Source: Undaria pinnatifida (lineage: Eukaryota > Sar > Phaeophyceae > Laminariales > Alariaceae). Taken from it: a stretch of 64,000 nucleotides of DNA. The notes beneath the pieces are model-generated. The model had not been told where the DNA came from. It ran no database searches and saw nothing but the letters and a program-made list of their open reading frames with translations. Where the stretch lies: positions 5,857,344 through 5,921,343 of the forward strand of contig JABAKD010000012.1 in assembly GCA_012845835.1 (NCBI GenBank). Direction: 5' to 3'. Of this stretch, positions 54,618 to 64,000 are shown piece by piece; the first letter of the stretch is position 1; every line of letters starts with the position of its first letter. The position numbers and the translations under genes were made by a program.

Positions 54618-54703
54618 GTGTGATAAGGCTTAGAGGGTACTATTCCACTGGGCAATTAGCAAAAGACGAACCAATTGCCCACCCGACCTAAGCCTTATCA
54701 CAC
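54618..54703. repeat. 86-bp perfect-arm hairpin
   Basis: Outer arms GTGTGATAAGGCTTAG (54618-54633) and CTAAGCCTTATCACAC (54688-54703). A second, inner pair TGGGCAATT (54649-54657) and AATTGCCCA (54673-54681) sits inside. Size and shape fit a short foldback transposon or a small-RNA precursor. Located about 120 bp 3' of the TOPORS-like stop codon. Confidence 0.88.
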
Positions 54704-54820
54704 TTGCTTCCACAGTCCTGCTTCACCTACACAACCCTCCCCCCGATCCACACCTTTCAGCTTCCCGTGCTGCACTCTGCAAAAAAGCTTAAGCTTGCCC
54801 TTCCCTTCTCCGCGACACTC

Positions 54821-56918
54821 TCAACTCCCCTGACGCCTCGGGCTGTACACAGCGTCTCTGTCGTAGGCGGCCATGCCAGCTTTGCTCCACCTGAAGCACC
54901 AAAGCTCGTGCAAGAACGGTCCCGTGTTCTCGAACAGGAAATCCTGCAGCTTGTGGTAGCGAAATGTCGTCAACGATGGCACGGTGCGCGCGGTAGAGGC
55001 GGGGCAGCGGGGGAAGCGGACTAGGCTTACATCCATGGTGCTCTTTCTTCCCGCGATGTTATGCTCTTTTTGCTGAGTAAGGTGGAACCAAAAAAAACTA
55101 CGGTGACACATGCTGCAATACCATTCCATTCTGCTTTTTCCCCATCAATGTGCTATATTCTGGACAAATAGCGTAAAAAAACTGGTACAAGTATACCATG
55201 TTTTCCCCCAATTATACTTGTTATGCCAAAAACAAAATCTCGTTGACGCTACTGCTACGCTCTTAAAAACGCCAATCATGCCAAAGTAACTTGCTGGCAT
55301 ATCCCATGGACATAATCCTAAAGCGGACACGTCAGCGGAACCACCGTCGGACAGGGCATTACAAAACATCCTCCGAGGCGGGACAATTGCGAAGTTGTCG
55401 CGAGGACACAGCAGTACGCTCATGCGCGGCAAGCACGTACAGACGAACAAACGTCAAGCACGTGCAGAGGAACGATAACATACTATAATGCCAACAGCGA
55501 CAGTGCTACACGTGACATAACATAGCAGTACAACGTAGAAAGGAGCATTCGCACGGGTGCCTTACCTCCTTCTTGACATTGCAGTAGCCTTCCTGGTCAT
55601 CCACGTCGTTGTCCTTTAGCAACGCCTCCACAACGTCCGCCACCAATCGCGTGTCCCCCAACCCCGCCCCCCTACGGCCACCCGCTGCCGCGTGAACTTC
55701 TCTGGCAATCCACGGTCGGAGCTGAGACACAGACTTCGGTCGCCTGCGCACAGATTAGGTCGAGATTGACATACGAATCGCAAGACTTGAATTGCAGATC
55801 ACTGTTGGGGTCAGCCGAAGTCGGAGCAGGCGAGTTGTGTTTGTTAGAGCTGTGAGTTGGCTGAGTATACAAACATTACGGGGGAACATACAAATCAAGA
55901 CCAAAAATTTGGTTAGCCAAAACAGTGAAACACATCGATTGATGTGTATTGTGGGTACTTACTGATTAGTATGGTCCTCCTTAAATTGTATACAAATTGT
56001 AAGTCACCGACCGGTTAGTAGTTGACAGCCAGTTGCGTGCGGTGATTTTGCGGAGTTACACCATGTTGGGACATGATTAGCGGTTTTGTGACTCGACGCG
56101 TGTGCTTTTCGTAGTATGTACCTGGTATATATTAAGTCAGTTACTGCTATAGTTGGCTTACTTTGCTACCCAGGTTAAAATTAGCTGCGAAGTCCAGCTC
56201 GCAGCCAAAATATTGCAAGTTTTCCGAAGCCGAAACGGCCGAGCTGTGATTGGTGCATATCATTGCTGGATGGACCCATCCGTCAGCACGCGATGACTGC
56301 TGCCTGCTGCGGCATAATTACAAAGCGACGCGACGAAGACAAACACCAACCACATGGAACATTTCTCTTGCGGATTCAAAATCGCAAAAAACACCCACTG
56401 CGCGAAACGGCCGGATGTCCTCCTCGCCTTTCTCTAAGTCGCGCGCGCGACAGCGAACACTACTCGCAAGCGCAAAACACACAGTACAAAGTACAGCAGC
56501 ATTGCAACATGCCATCCGAGAATGCCAAAACCCAGTGCAGCGGGAGAACTGCAGCCTTATCACCCGTCACCTACCTGGCCTTCGGTTCGGGCGGCTCCGC
56601 GGCCAAGTCCCGCCTGTACACCGCCGCTCTAAACTCCGCGCCCCTCCCGCCTGCTCCACCATCGCGGTCCTCGCGCGAGGACGCACCCCCCGAAGCACCA
56701 CCCGCCACCACCGCCAAGGACGAGCCTGAGATTGCTCGGAACGGCGAGGAGGAGGATGAGGGTGGCGCTTCACGCGACGATCCTCCGCCGCCTTCATTTC
56801 TGCTGATGCTGTTGCCGACGTGCATGTGTACCTTGTATTCCTTGGGCGACTTGATGTCGAATAGCACGCGCAATACTTGGACCTTGCAGAGAGGGCATCG
56901 GTCGGAGACATCGAGCCA
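54821..56918 (-). CDS. TOPORS-like RING E3 ubiquitin/SUMO ligase, 5' part missing
   Basis: Exons in coding order: 56918-56575, 55743-55566, 54949-54821 (stop TGA). Phases fit (2, then 0). The first visible exon opens with the second half of a RING finger (SDRCPLCKVQVLRVLFDIKS), followed by a Ser/Gly-rich linker and EFRAAVYRRDLAA, a conserved post-RING element in this family. The next exon, QLRPWIAREVHA to VADVVEALLKDNDV, is the helical domain seen in TOPORS and plant relatives. The last, LQDFLFENTGPFLHELWCF to AAYDRDAVY, ends the conserved module. Expected role: nuclear ligase acting on chromatin or transcription factors. The exon with the first RING cysteines was not found in 7 kb upstream; it may be small or outside the window. 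The last acceptor could be 6 bases later. Confidence 0.85.
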
Positions 56919-57049
56919 CTGGTGTCGTTGTCGTTGGCGGGGGGGGGGGGGTGTTGTGGGTTGTTGTTTTCGTTGTTTCGGGAACAGCACGGGAGAGAGC
57001 GAGGGGGGGGTGGGATGAGTTTCTATTAATAGCAGTACAGATCAACCTT

Positions 57050-57759
57050 TGTAATACACATACTTCGAAATATTGTTATTTTTGCCCTCCGACAATATGG
57101 CGTAGATGCCGTTCCGATGTAAATCGAATATCCTTCTATAAAGCAGTGGTACTTCGAATTATAGAGAATAGTATTGCCGTCATACCGCCGCGGTCGGAGC
57201 ACGTTTCACGGGCCTTTGCAAACAGCAACGACTCTTCCCGACACAAGGCAGGAAGAACTGGTGGCGAAGGCAGATTACAATTTCTACGCTCCGTTTGTAC
57301 TCCAAACGGCGTGACAACAGGAACACGGCAGGCACTTTGTAGCCGTGCTCCGCGCAGGCGCCATTTGATACAGTTGTAGTGCTACCAGCTGCTATCGCTG
57401 TAGAGGGCACGCACAGCGTGTTTATCGATAAATACCGGTAGGAGCATGTTGTCATTTGTCACCACAACGAACAGCAGTGTGATAACAACTATAGAGCGGC
57501 ACGGGGGTCGTCGCTAGAGCTCGCGAACGACCTGGGAGAGCAGCACAGTGCGCACTACTACGCAGCCAGCATCTGGAATGCAGCCGACCAATGCACTACT
57601 GCTGTACGAATGCTGCTACGGACATTGACAGCAGAGGCCTTTTTCATACTGGTATGCTGCTGTCAAGCTTTCATCACTTCACGACTTCATGGTGCATAGC
57701 CGTGGCTCATAACTTGTACCAGGGCAAAGGAGTAAAGATAAAACAACAAAACGTTTAAA
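57050..57759. other. No supported gene
   Basis: Upstream side of the TOPORS-like gene. No RING-half exon, repeat or RNA gene recognised. Confidence 0.4.
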
Positions 57760-58960
57760 AAACGCATGCATTGTTCAGTATGTTGGAACGCTTAAAGGCG
57801 CTCTTCTCAAAATATGTACGCAGCGGAATACGACGAAAACTCCAGCCCTTACATAAAAAAAAAACGCACCGCCCGTGACGAAAGTAAGGAACCGAAGTGA
57901 TCATTAAAATTGCCGTCAAGAAAAAAACGAACTCGAGCGAAAACGGCAAAAGCATCTCGCCGCATTTCTCTCCGAAATATGTACGTAACGGAATACGTCA
58001 AAAAATCCCATCACGTGCAACAAACAACGCGCCATCCGTGGACGAAAAACAAGGAACTGAAGTAAAACCTAAAATTCCTGCGAAAAAAACAAACAAACTC
58101 GACCGAGAACGGAAAAAAATCACGCCTCGAAGATAAACCTACTTTCAGTGAAAAGTCCCACCTCGTACACAAAAAGAATGCGTCGCCCACGAAAAAAAAA
58201 AAAAAAACTCCGGGCGATTATCAAAGGCTCAAAATATCCAATGAAGGACAACAAGCACGAGCCGCTGAGGACGTGCCCCTGAAGCAAAAGAACGAATCGC
58301 ACTATTATAAAAATTAGCATCCTCGGTGAAAAAAAAAGAACTCGAGGAAGAACGGAAAAAAAAATCTCGCCGCGAAGGTTGACTGCTTGCTGTGTGCACA
58401 GACCCTGCCAAAAATGAAAAATAATCAGGACACCGTTAAGCTTGTTGCTTCCGCATTACTGTCAAAACACTAATATTCACGGTGAGAGAAAAACGAACTC
58501 GAGCGAGAACGGCGAGAAGAACCTCGCCGCGAAGGTTGACTTCCTGTGTGTACAGACCCCGCCAAAACTAAAAATGATTTGTACACCGTTAGCCTATTGC
58601 TTCCGCATTATTATAACAAAAACACATATTCCCGGTGAAAAGAAAAACGAACTCGAGCTACTCGAGGGACAACGCAAACAAAAATGTCGCCGCGAAGGGT
58701 TGACTGCTTGCTGCGCGTACAGACCCCGCCAAAGTCACTAAATAATCTGCACCTCGTACACCGTTAACCCTACAGCATCAGCGCAGGTATAGGAAAAGCT
58801 ACTGCGTGTACAGACCCGGCCAAAACTAGGTAAACAATCTGTACCTGGTACACCGTCAAGGTCATTGCTTGCAGTGCGGACTCCACAGAAACTGCTGGAT
58901 GCACAGACCCCGCCGAAATTCCGTAAACACTACAAGGGCCCCGTTCTCGCGCAAGGAGGA
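57760..58960 (+). repeat. Diverged tandem array, about 155-240 bp unit
   Basis: GAACTCGAGCGAGAACGG-like cores at about 57928, 58095, 58338, 58495 and 58649. They are accompanied by CTCGCCGCGAAGGTTGACT, ACAGACCCCGCCAAA, ACACCGTTA and TTGCTTCCGCATTA. The 3' part (58760-58960) keeps only CAGACCC(G/C)GCC and CACCGT elements. Confidence 0.82.
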
Positions 58961-59479
58961 ACACAACTAAATGTGAAGGGGGCAAAAAAGAGGCTGATTA
59001 TTTGGTGCAACCATCGATTTGATAATGGCAAGAGGTGACTTATACGCAAAGCTGATCGCGACCAACGCTACGGGGGGGCACCCCCATTTTCAACGAAGGC
59101 GGTGGGAAACCGAAAAACATGCAAAAAACCCAAACGCAGAGAAATCGAGTACGAGGTATACAAGCCTCTCGCGAGAGTCGCTGAATAGCGTGAATCCGAA
59201 AAGCAGCAACCGAGCATAAAAATGCAGAGAAATGGAGTAGCCTGTCGCGAGAGTGGTTCTTGAGCCGGGGCAAAAAAGAGCCCAAAAAAAGCGACCCCCC
59301 ACCGGAGGTATGGTCTTGCTCTGTGCTGTGCTTGGCTGTGCTGTGTGTGCTTGTTGGCGATGTCACCTTCTGATCGGCATTAGGGGTGAAATTTGCCAAA
59401 AAAAAAATGAGGACCGAGAGAGGACAATCAAATGAAGAAAGCGAAAAGACGAGTACAACACAAACACGTACATACCGGT

Positions 59480-59940
59480 ACCTGGTACTTCGCATGATAC
59501 CTAGCACGACTATACCGTATGTTCGAAAGAAGGCACAGCGCAGCATACCACAGCACCGCACAGCACGGCAAGGCACGGCACCGCATGGCACCGCGGTGCT
59601 CTGCGCTGCTGAACTATAGCTGGCCTGAGCTGAGCTAGGGTTCACTTTTAGTGATTCAACATGGTACGCGCAAACCTGGGGCAGTAATACTAATACTGGT
59701 ACCTGGTATAATACTTCGAATAATAACTGGCATGTGCGGAAGAGGAAGTACAACAAAGCACGAAGCACGGCACGGCACGGAGAACCGCACAGTACCGCAC
59801 CGCACGCCAGGGCACGTCAGGGCACGCCACATATCACGGCGCTACGCTGCTAAGCAGCGCTGCGGTGCGCTGCTGAGCTGAGCTGAGCTGATGAACCAAG
59901 CTGAGCTCAGCTGGGACCTGGAATAATCATACTTCGTGCA
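59480..59940 (+). repeat. AGCTC/GCACGGC-rich repeat, two copies in + orientation
   Basis: Each copy starts with TACCTGGTA plus a TACTTCG element, then GCACGGCACGGCACCGC-type units, CTGCGCTGCTGAGCTGAGC and ends near TGAGCTCAGCTGGGACCTGG. Copies at about 59478-59645 and 59695-59940. Confidence 0.75.
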
Positions 59941-61484
59941 AAAAAAAAAGGTGAATGAAGAAACCAAAGAAAAGCCGGACCGTTCCGTAAGTAATGGAAG
60001 GAGGCGGTGGCCAAGTGGGAGGTCTTCAGAGGCCAGTGATGCACCAACCGAGCCCTCTCGGAAAAAATAAAGAGTAGTTCTATATCTGTACACCATTAAG
60101 GTTATATTGCTTGCTACACAGGTAACGTAAAAACAACGTAAAAAAATGTGTACAGCAAGTACTCGACATAAACATGCATCAGGTGAATTTCGGACATAAC
60201 ACCTATTTCAGTTGCAGTGCACCTATCAAACATCACGATGTTCCCCCATTCCGTAACGTAGACGAACAACCGAGCAACAGCAACACTGGCAACGAAATCA
60301 CCCCGAAATTATGACTGTAAATGCCTACGCAGATGGCGAAAGCAAGGAGCAATACCCCGCCGTCGTGCCAAATGTAGGTAACAAATCCCCCCCGATCCGG
60401 CAACAACCGAATGACGATAACTAAATAGCCCAAAACATTACTGCAAAGTACACAAACGTAAAAAAAAGCGAACGGAAGGAGTATTAAATCCCCTACGTGC
60501 ATAGTACAAGCAGCAGAAAACCAGCCGTACCCTTCCCCCATGCAACAACCCGCGGGGCTATATACCCTCCCCCCCCGGAAACAAAGGAATTTGTAGTCGT
60601 AAAGAAACAACTCCAAGGTGCAGTCCCGCTACGTAATTACCGACGTTGTATGGCCTTCCATCCGGAAAACAAATAAATGGCAATACGACGTTATTCCAAA
60701 GTGCCGCCACAGATGTCATGTAACAAACAGCATCATGAACCCTCCGACCCGGAAATGAGCACTCTAAACAATATATCCCCCCCGAAAAATATATGGAAAG
60801 TATACAATCTGAAAGAGTACCGCGGGCTCCCCCCATGCCATAAACGGCAACATAGCGGATGGTGGCCTGAAAGAAAAGAATGCCACCCGTACTACTCTTG
60901 GTCATTCCCACAGCACACGAGTCGCAGACTTCATTGATTGTCTCACAAATAATCCCCCTACCCGTCAGCACCTGACAAGGAAAACGAACGAGGTGTGTGT
61001 GTGGGGGGGGATCGTTCCTGAGTTCTCCGCACACACGGAATGGCACAAAAAAGTTCCCGGCCGCATGACCGGTGCACAGGGGGGGTGGCACTGACGACTG
61101 CCCAACGACGAAAAGGGAGGAAACCGTACGCTACCGCGCACTGCCCCATGTGATTACCATAACCCCGTCGTACTCCGTCTTATGCGAGGCTAAAGCACTA
61201 AAATACAGTTGATGGTACTCTGCGACTAAGCAACACGTCAGTCGGCACCCGACACAGGGTAAGTCGCGAACGGTATACAGGGGAACCACCACCCAACAAG
61301 GAAGAACCATATATACACTGCCGGGTCCTCTTCGCAATCACTGCTGACCTGGTCGATGCCTATGGTTTGTCTTGCAGCGGCAGCATGGCGGGGGCAGACA
61401 GGAAGGCTGACATCTGGGCGCCTTCGCACGGAGTGCCGGATACGGTAGCGGCAGCGGGAGAGGCAGGCGATGATGGGGACGTAC
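59941..61484. other. No supported gene
   Basis: The longest - strand frame (60558-61091) has no recognisable domain or codon pattern. No RNA gene or repeat was identified, apart from possible fragments of the neighbouring arrays. Confidence 0.35.
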
Positions 61485-61895
61485 CGCGCTCTGCTCCCAT
61501 CGTATGATGCACGCTGCTGGCGGGTGGAGCTAGGACTGCGCCACGCCGACTTGCGACGAGAAGCAGCAGCAGTGATAGCAGCCAAGCCAGCGTCGGCGCT
61601 GTTGTATGATACTGCTGTGTGATACCTGGTATTGGTGTGGGCGTGTGGGTGTCTGTTTTGTGGTGGGATGAGCGATGCAATGGGTTCAAAAACGCGCTAT
61701 TGACTGAATTTTTCGACTAACAGACCCAGTCAAAAAAGTAAACTTTTCGACTGGATACGCCAGTCGAATCGCTCAGTCGAACAAAGTTGAGTCGAAGAAG
61801 CTCTTGGTCGACTGTGTAAAAAGCCTGGTTTAGGCGTCAGTCGAAAAAGGCCGTTTTCGACATACAAATCCGACTGCGTAAGAATTGGCCTCACA
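61485..61895. mobile_element. Second copy of the long-TIR transposon, left end missing
   Basis: Matches 1735-2083: ATGATGCACGCTGCTGGCGG, GACTTGCGACGAGAAGCAGC, GATACCTGGTATTGGTG, GGGATGAGCGATGCAATGGG and the right end GACTGCGTAAGAATTGGCC. The right end here is intact and not followed by the 11-bp minisatellite. Confidence 0.7.
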
Positions 61896-62164
61896 ATATA
61901 AAATGACACCCCCAAAACAAAATCTGGAAACCGTGCGGAATAGAGTCGTTCAAGTTTACCTGGCAATTCAGCACCTGGTACCTGTATTACGTTAAACTAC
62001 AGAACTATGTATTTTTGTGTTTTTTCCGAGAGGGTTAGGTTGCTACGTCCCTGTCCTCCCACGACCGCCCACATGGACACCGCCTCCTTCCATTACAGGC
62101 GGAACGGTCCATCTTTTCTGTGATTTCTTCTTTCACCTTCTTATCATTCGTCGCACGAAGTATC

Positions 62165-62790
62165 ATACCAGGTCCCAGCTGAGTTCAGCTTGGCTCATGA
62201 GCTCAGCTTAGCTCAGCAGCGCACCGCAGCGCTAGCTCAGCAGCGCAGCGTCGTGCGGTGCCGTGCGGTGCGGTACTGTTCGGTGCTGTGTCGTGTTGTG
62301 CCGTGCTGCGTGCTTCGCCGTACATAATATTTCATACTATTTCGTACATGCCAGGTGCCATTCGAAGTATAAAAAAATCATACCAGGTCCCAGCTGGGCT
62401 CAGCTTGGCTCATCAGCTCAGATCAGCAGCTCAGCAGCGTCCCGCAGCGCTAGCTCGGCAGCGCAGCGCTGTACTGTGCCCTGCCGTGCGGTGCGGTACT
62501 GGGAGGTGCTGTGCTCTGCTGTGCTGCGTGCTTTGTGCTTACTCTTTCGTACATGCCAGGTGTCATTCGAAGCATCATACCTCGTACCAGGTATAGGCAC
62601 TACTACACCAACCAGGTTTGCACGCACATTGTTGAATCACAACAATGTGCACTCCCAGCTTAGCTCAGCCCGGCTAAAGCTCAGCAGCGCAGCGCAGCAC
62701 CGTGCGGTGCCGTGCGTTGGTGCGGCGCTGTGCCGTGCTGCGCTGTGCATTATTTCCAACATACAGCAGTATTACCTGGTATCATGCGAA
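62165..62790 (-). repeat. AGCTC/GCACGGC-rich repeat, three copies in inverted orientation
   Basis: ACCAGGTCCCAGCTGAGTTC (62167), ACCAGGTCCCAGCTGGGCTC (62385) and CACTCCCAGCTTAGCTCAGC (62650) start successive copies of about 210-260 bp. Each runs through GTGCGGTGCGGTACTG to a CATGCCAGGTGYCATTCGAA element. Reverse orientation relative to 59480-59940. Confidence 0.8.
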
Positions 62791-62850
62791 GTAACACCGG
62801 TATGTGCGTGTGTGCTCGTCTTACTGCTTTCTTTTTTACTAATAAAACAG

Positions 62851-63815
62851 TGGTACTCCCGAAGTTTGCCAGTTGCCGGCCGGTATGGCGGAAAAAAACA
62901 AATTGGTGCTGTGTCATCCTCTGTATGTAAGTACTAAAAAAACGAAATAATAACAGGGCAGCAGTACGCGCAGTGCAGCCGTACGTACGGTAGTAAAGGA
63001 CAGAGGGGTGCAGCAGTGGGGACGGTGGTACTCCCAAGCACCAGTGGGAGGCCGGTATTTTAGAAACAAAAAAAAAGGCTCATCTCCCACAGGACGAAAA
63101 ACTCCCCCGTATGGAACGGCCCACCCACCCACCACGGACGACGCAGTGCACCCTCCACCCACCCACCGACCACACCTTTACTACATACAGCAGTACAGCA
63201 GTGCAGCAGTACGTACAGCAGTATGCCTGGTACGCGGGGAGTGGTACTCCCGAAGTTTGCCAGTTGCCGGCCGGTATGGCGGGAAAAAACAAATTGGTGC
63301 TGTATCATCCGCTGTATGTAAGTACTATAAAAACAAAATAATACGAGTAACAGGGCAGCAGTACGGCAGTGCAGCCGTACGTACGGTAGTAAAGGACAGA
63401 GGAGTTCAGCAGTGGGGACGATGGTACTCCCAAGCACCAGTGGGAGGCCGGTATAGTAGAAACAAAAAAAAGGTTAATCTCCCACAGGACGAAAAAAGAC
63501 TGCCACGTACGGAAAGGCCCACCCACCCACCACGGACGACGCAGTGCACTCTTCCACCCACCCACCGACCAAACCTTTACTACTTACAGCAGTACAGCAG
63601 TGCAGCAGTACGTACAGCAGTACACCTGCACCCAAAAAAAAACAAATTAGTGGTGTATCACCCTCTGTATGTAAAAAAATCAAAAAAAAATACAGGCCAA
63701 CCACCCACCACGGACGACGCAGTGCACCCTCCACCCACCCACCGACCAAACCTTTACTACATACAGCAGTACAGGAGTGCAGCAGTACGTACAGCAGTAC
63801 ACCTGGTACGCGCGG
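62851..63815 (+). repeat. 391-bp tandem repeat, two full units and a deleted third
   Basis: TGGTACTCCCGAAGTTTGCC at 62851 and 63242. Shared inside: GCAGCAGTACG, ACGTACGGTAGTAAAGGACA, CAAGCACCAGTGGGAGGCCG, CCACCACGGACGACGCAGTG and TACAGCAGTACAGCAGTGCA. Unit 3 (from about 63633) lacks the middle part. Full units are nearly identical, so the array is young. Confidence 0.92.
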
Positions 63816-64000
63816 AGCAGTTAGTTGGTTCGTTCTTGAGGACCTTGTACGAAACAGGAAACAAACGGGGGGAGTTTCATTTTATGACGATACTCGGCCA
63901 TCTCGGGGAGCGAGCGAGCCGCCATCCACCACCCACCCACCACCCACCACCCACCATCCACGGACTTACCCAGTACTGCAGTACAGCAATGCAGCAGTAC
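63816..64000 (+). repeat. CCACCCACCAC-rich end of window
   Basis: CATCCACCACCCACCCACCA repeats and a final TACTGCAGTACAGCAATGCA related to the preceding array. The array may continue beyond the window. Confidence 0.6.

Noticed and set aside
60558-61091. 177-codon - strand ORF
   Set aside because: No domain, no splice context and an unbalanced hydrophobic composition; treated as a chance frame.
63900-64000. Telomeric or subtelomeric repeat
   Set aside because: CCACCCACCAC is a local simple repeat; no TTAGGG- or TTTAGGG-type array is present.

Overview
The window is a piece of a nuclear eukaryotic genome with long, repeat-filled introns. Genes are split by GT-AG introns (plus at least one likely GC-AG intron) and are far apart. 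Intergenic and intronic DNA is packed with microsatellites, minisatellites, foldback elements and retroelement remains. The proteins I can recognise are deeply conserved eukaryotic ones. The LINE and the chromodomain-bearing Ty3/gypsy remains look like families I associate with stramenopiles. My best guess is a brown alga or related photosynthetic stramenopile; this is inference, not proof.

Layout. (1) 1-15.2 kb, + strand: a PAF1 (RNA polymerase II-associated factor 1) gene of about 13 exons, whose introns hold DNA transposons, a GATC-rich repeat family and tandem copies of splice-junction sequence. (2) 15.2-22.4 kb: gene-poor DNA with a diverged 0.8-kb tandem duplication that contains two Tigger-like foldback elements, and a 0.7-kb GTTAGCGA-type minisatellite. 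(3) 22.4-27.3 kb: broken Ty3/gypsy integrase and chromodomain fragments and a tandem array of SINE-tail sequence. (4) 27.8-29.3 kb, - strand: an unrecognised three-exon gene for a small secreted or membrane protein. (5) 30-33 kb: SINE copies and other dispersed repeats. (6) 34.0-42.2 kb, - strand: a Tubby-like protein gene with at least 8 exons, assembled through the complete C-terminal Tubby domain to its stop codon. (7) 43.8-48.2 kb, - strand: a decayed LINE (endonuclease plus reverse transcriptase) interrupted by a tRNA-derived SINE with a visible target duplication. (8) 49.9-53.4 kb: a complex array of G-run-rich tandem repeats, one copy of which is interrupted by a TA-flanked foldback element whose empty site is preserved in a sister copy. 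(9) 54.8-56.9 kb, - strand: a TOPORS-like RING E3 ligase gene, 5' part not found. (10) 57.8-64 kb: tandem and inverted repeat arrays.

The most unusual pattern is that several introns of PAF1 and of the Tubby gene begin with tandem, decayed copies of their own 5' splice junction (exon end plus donor). This suggests that introns here grow by amplification of the exon/donor boundary. A second pattern is strong over-representation of the 9-mer TACCTGGTA/TACCAGGTA, with at least 17 exact copies found by eye. No rRNA, functional tRNA, CRISPR or bacterial-type operon was seen.
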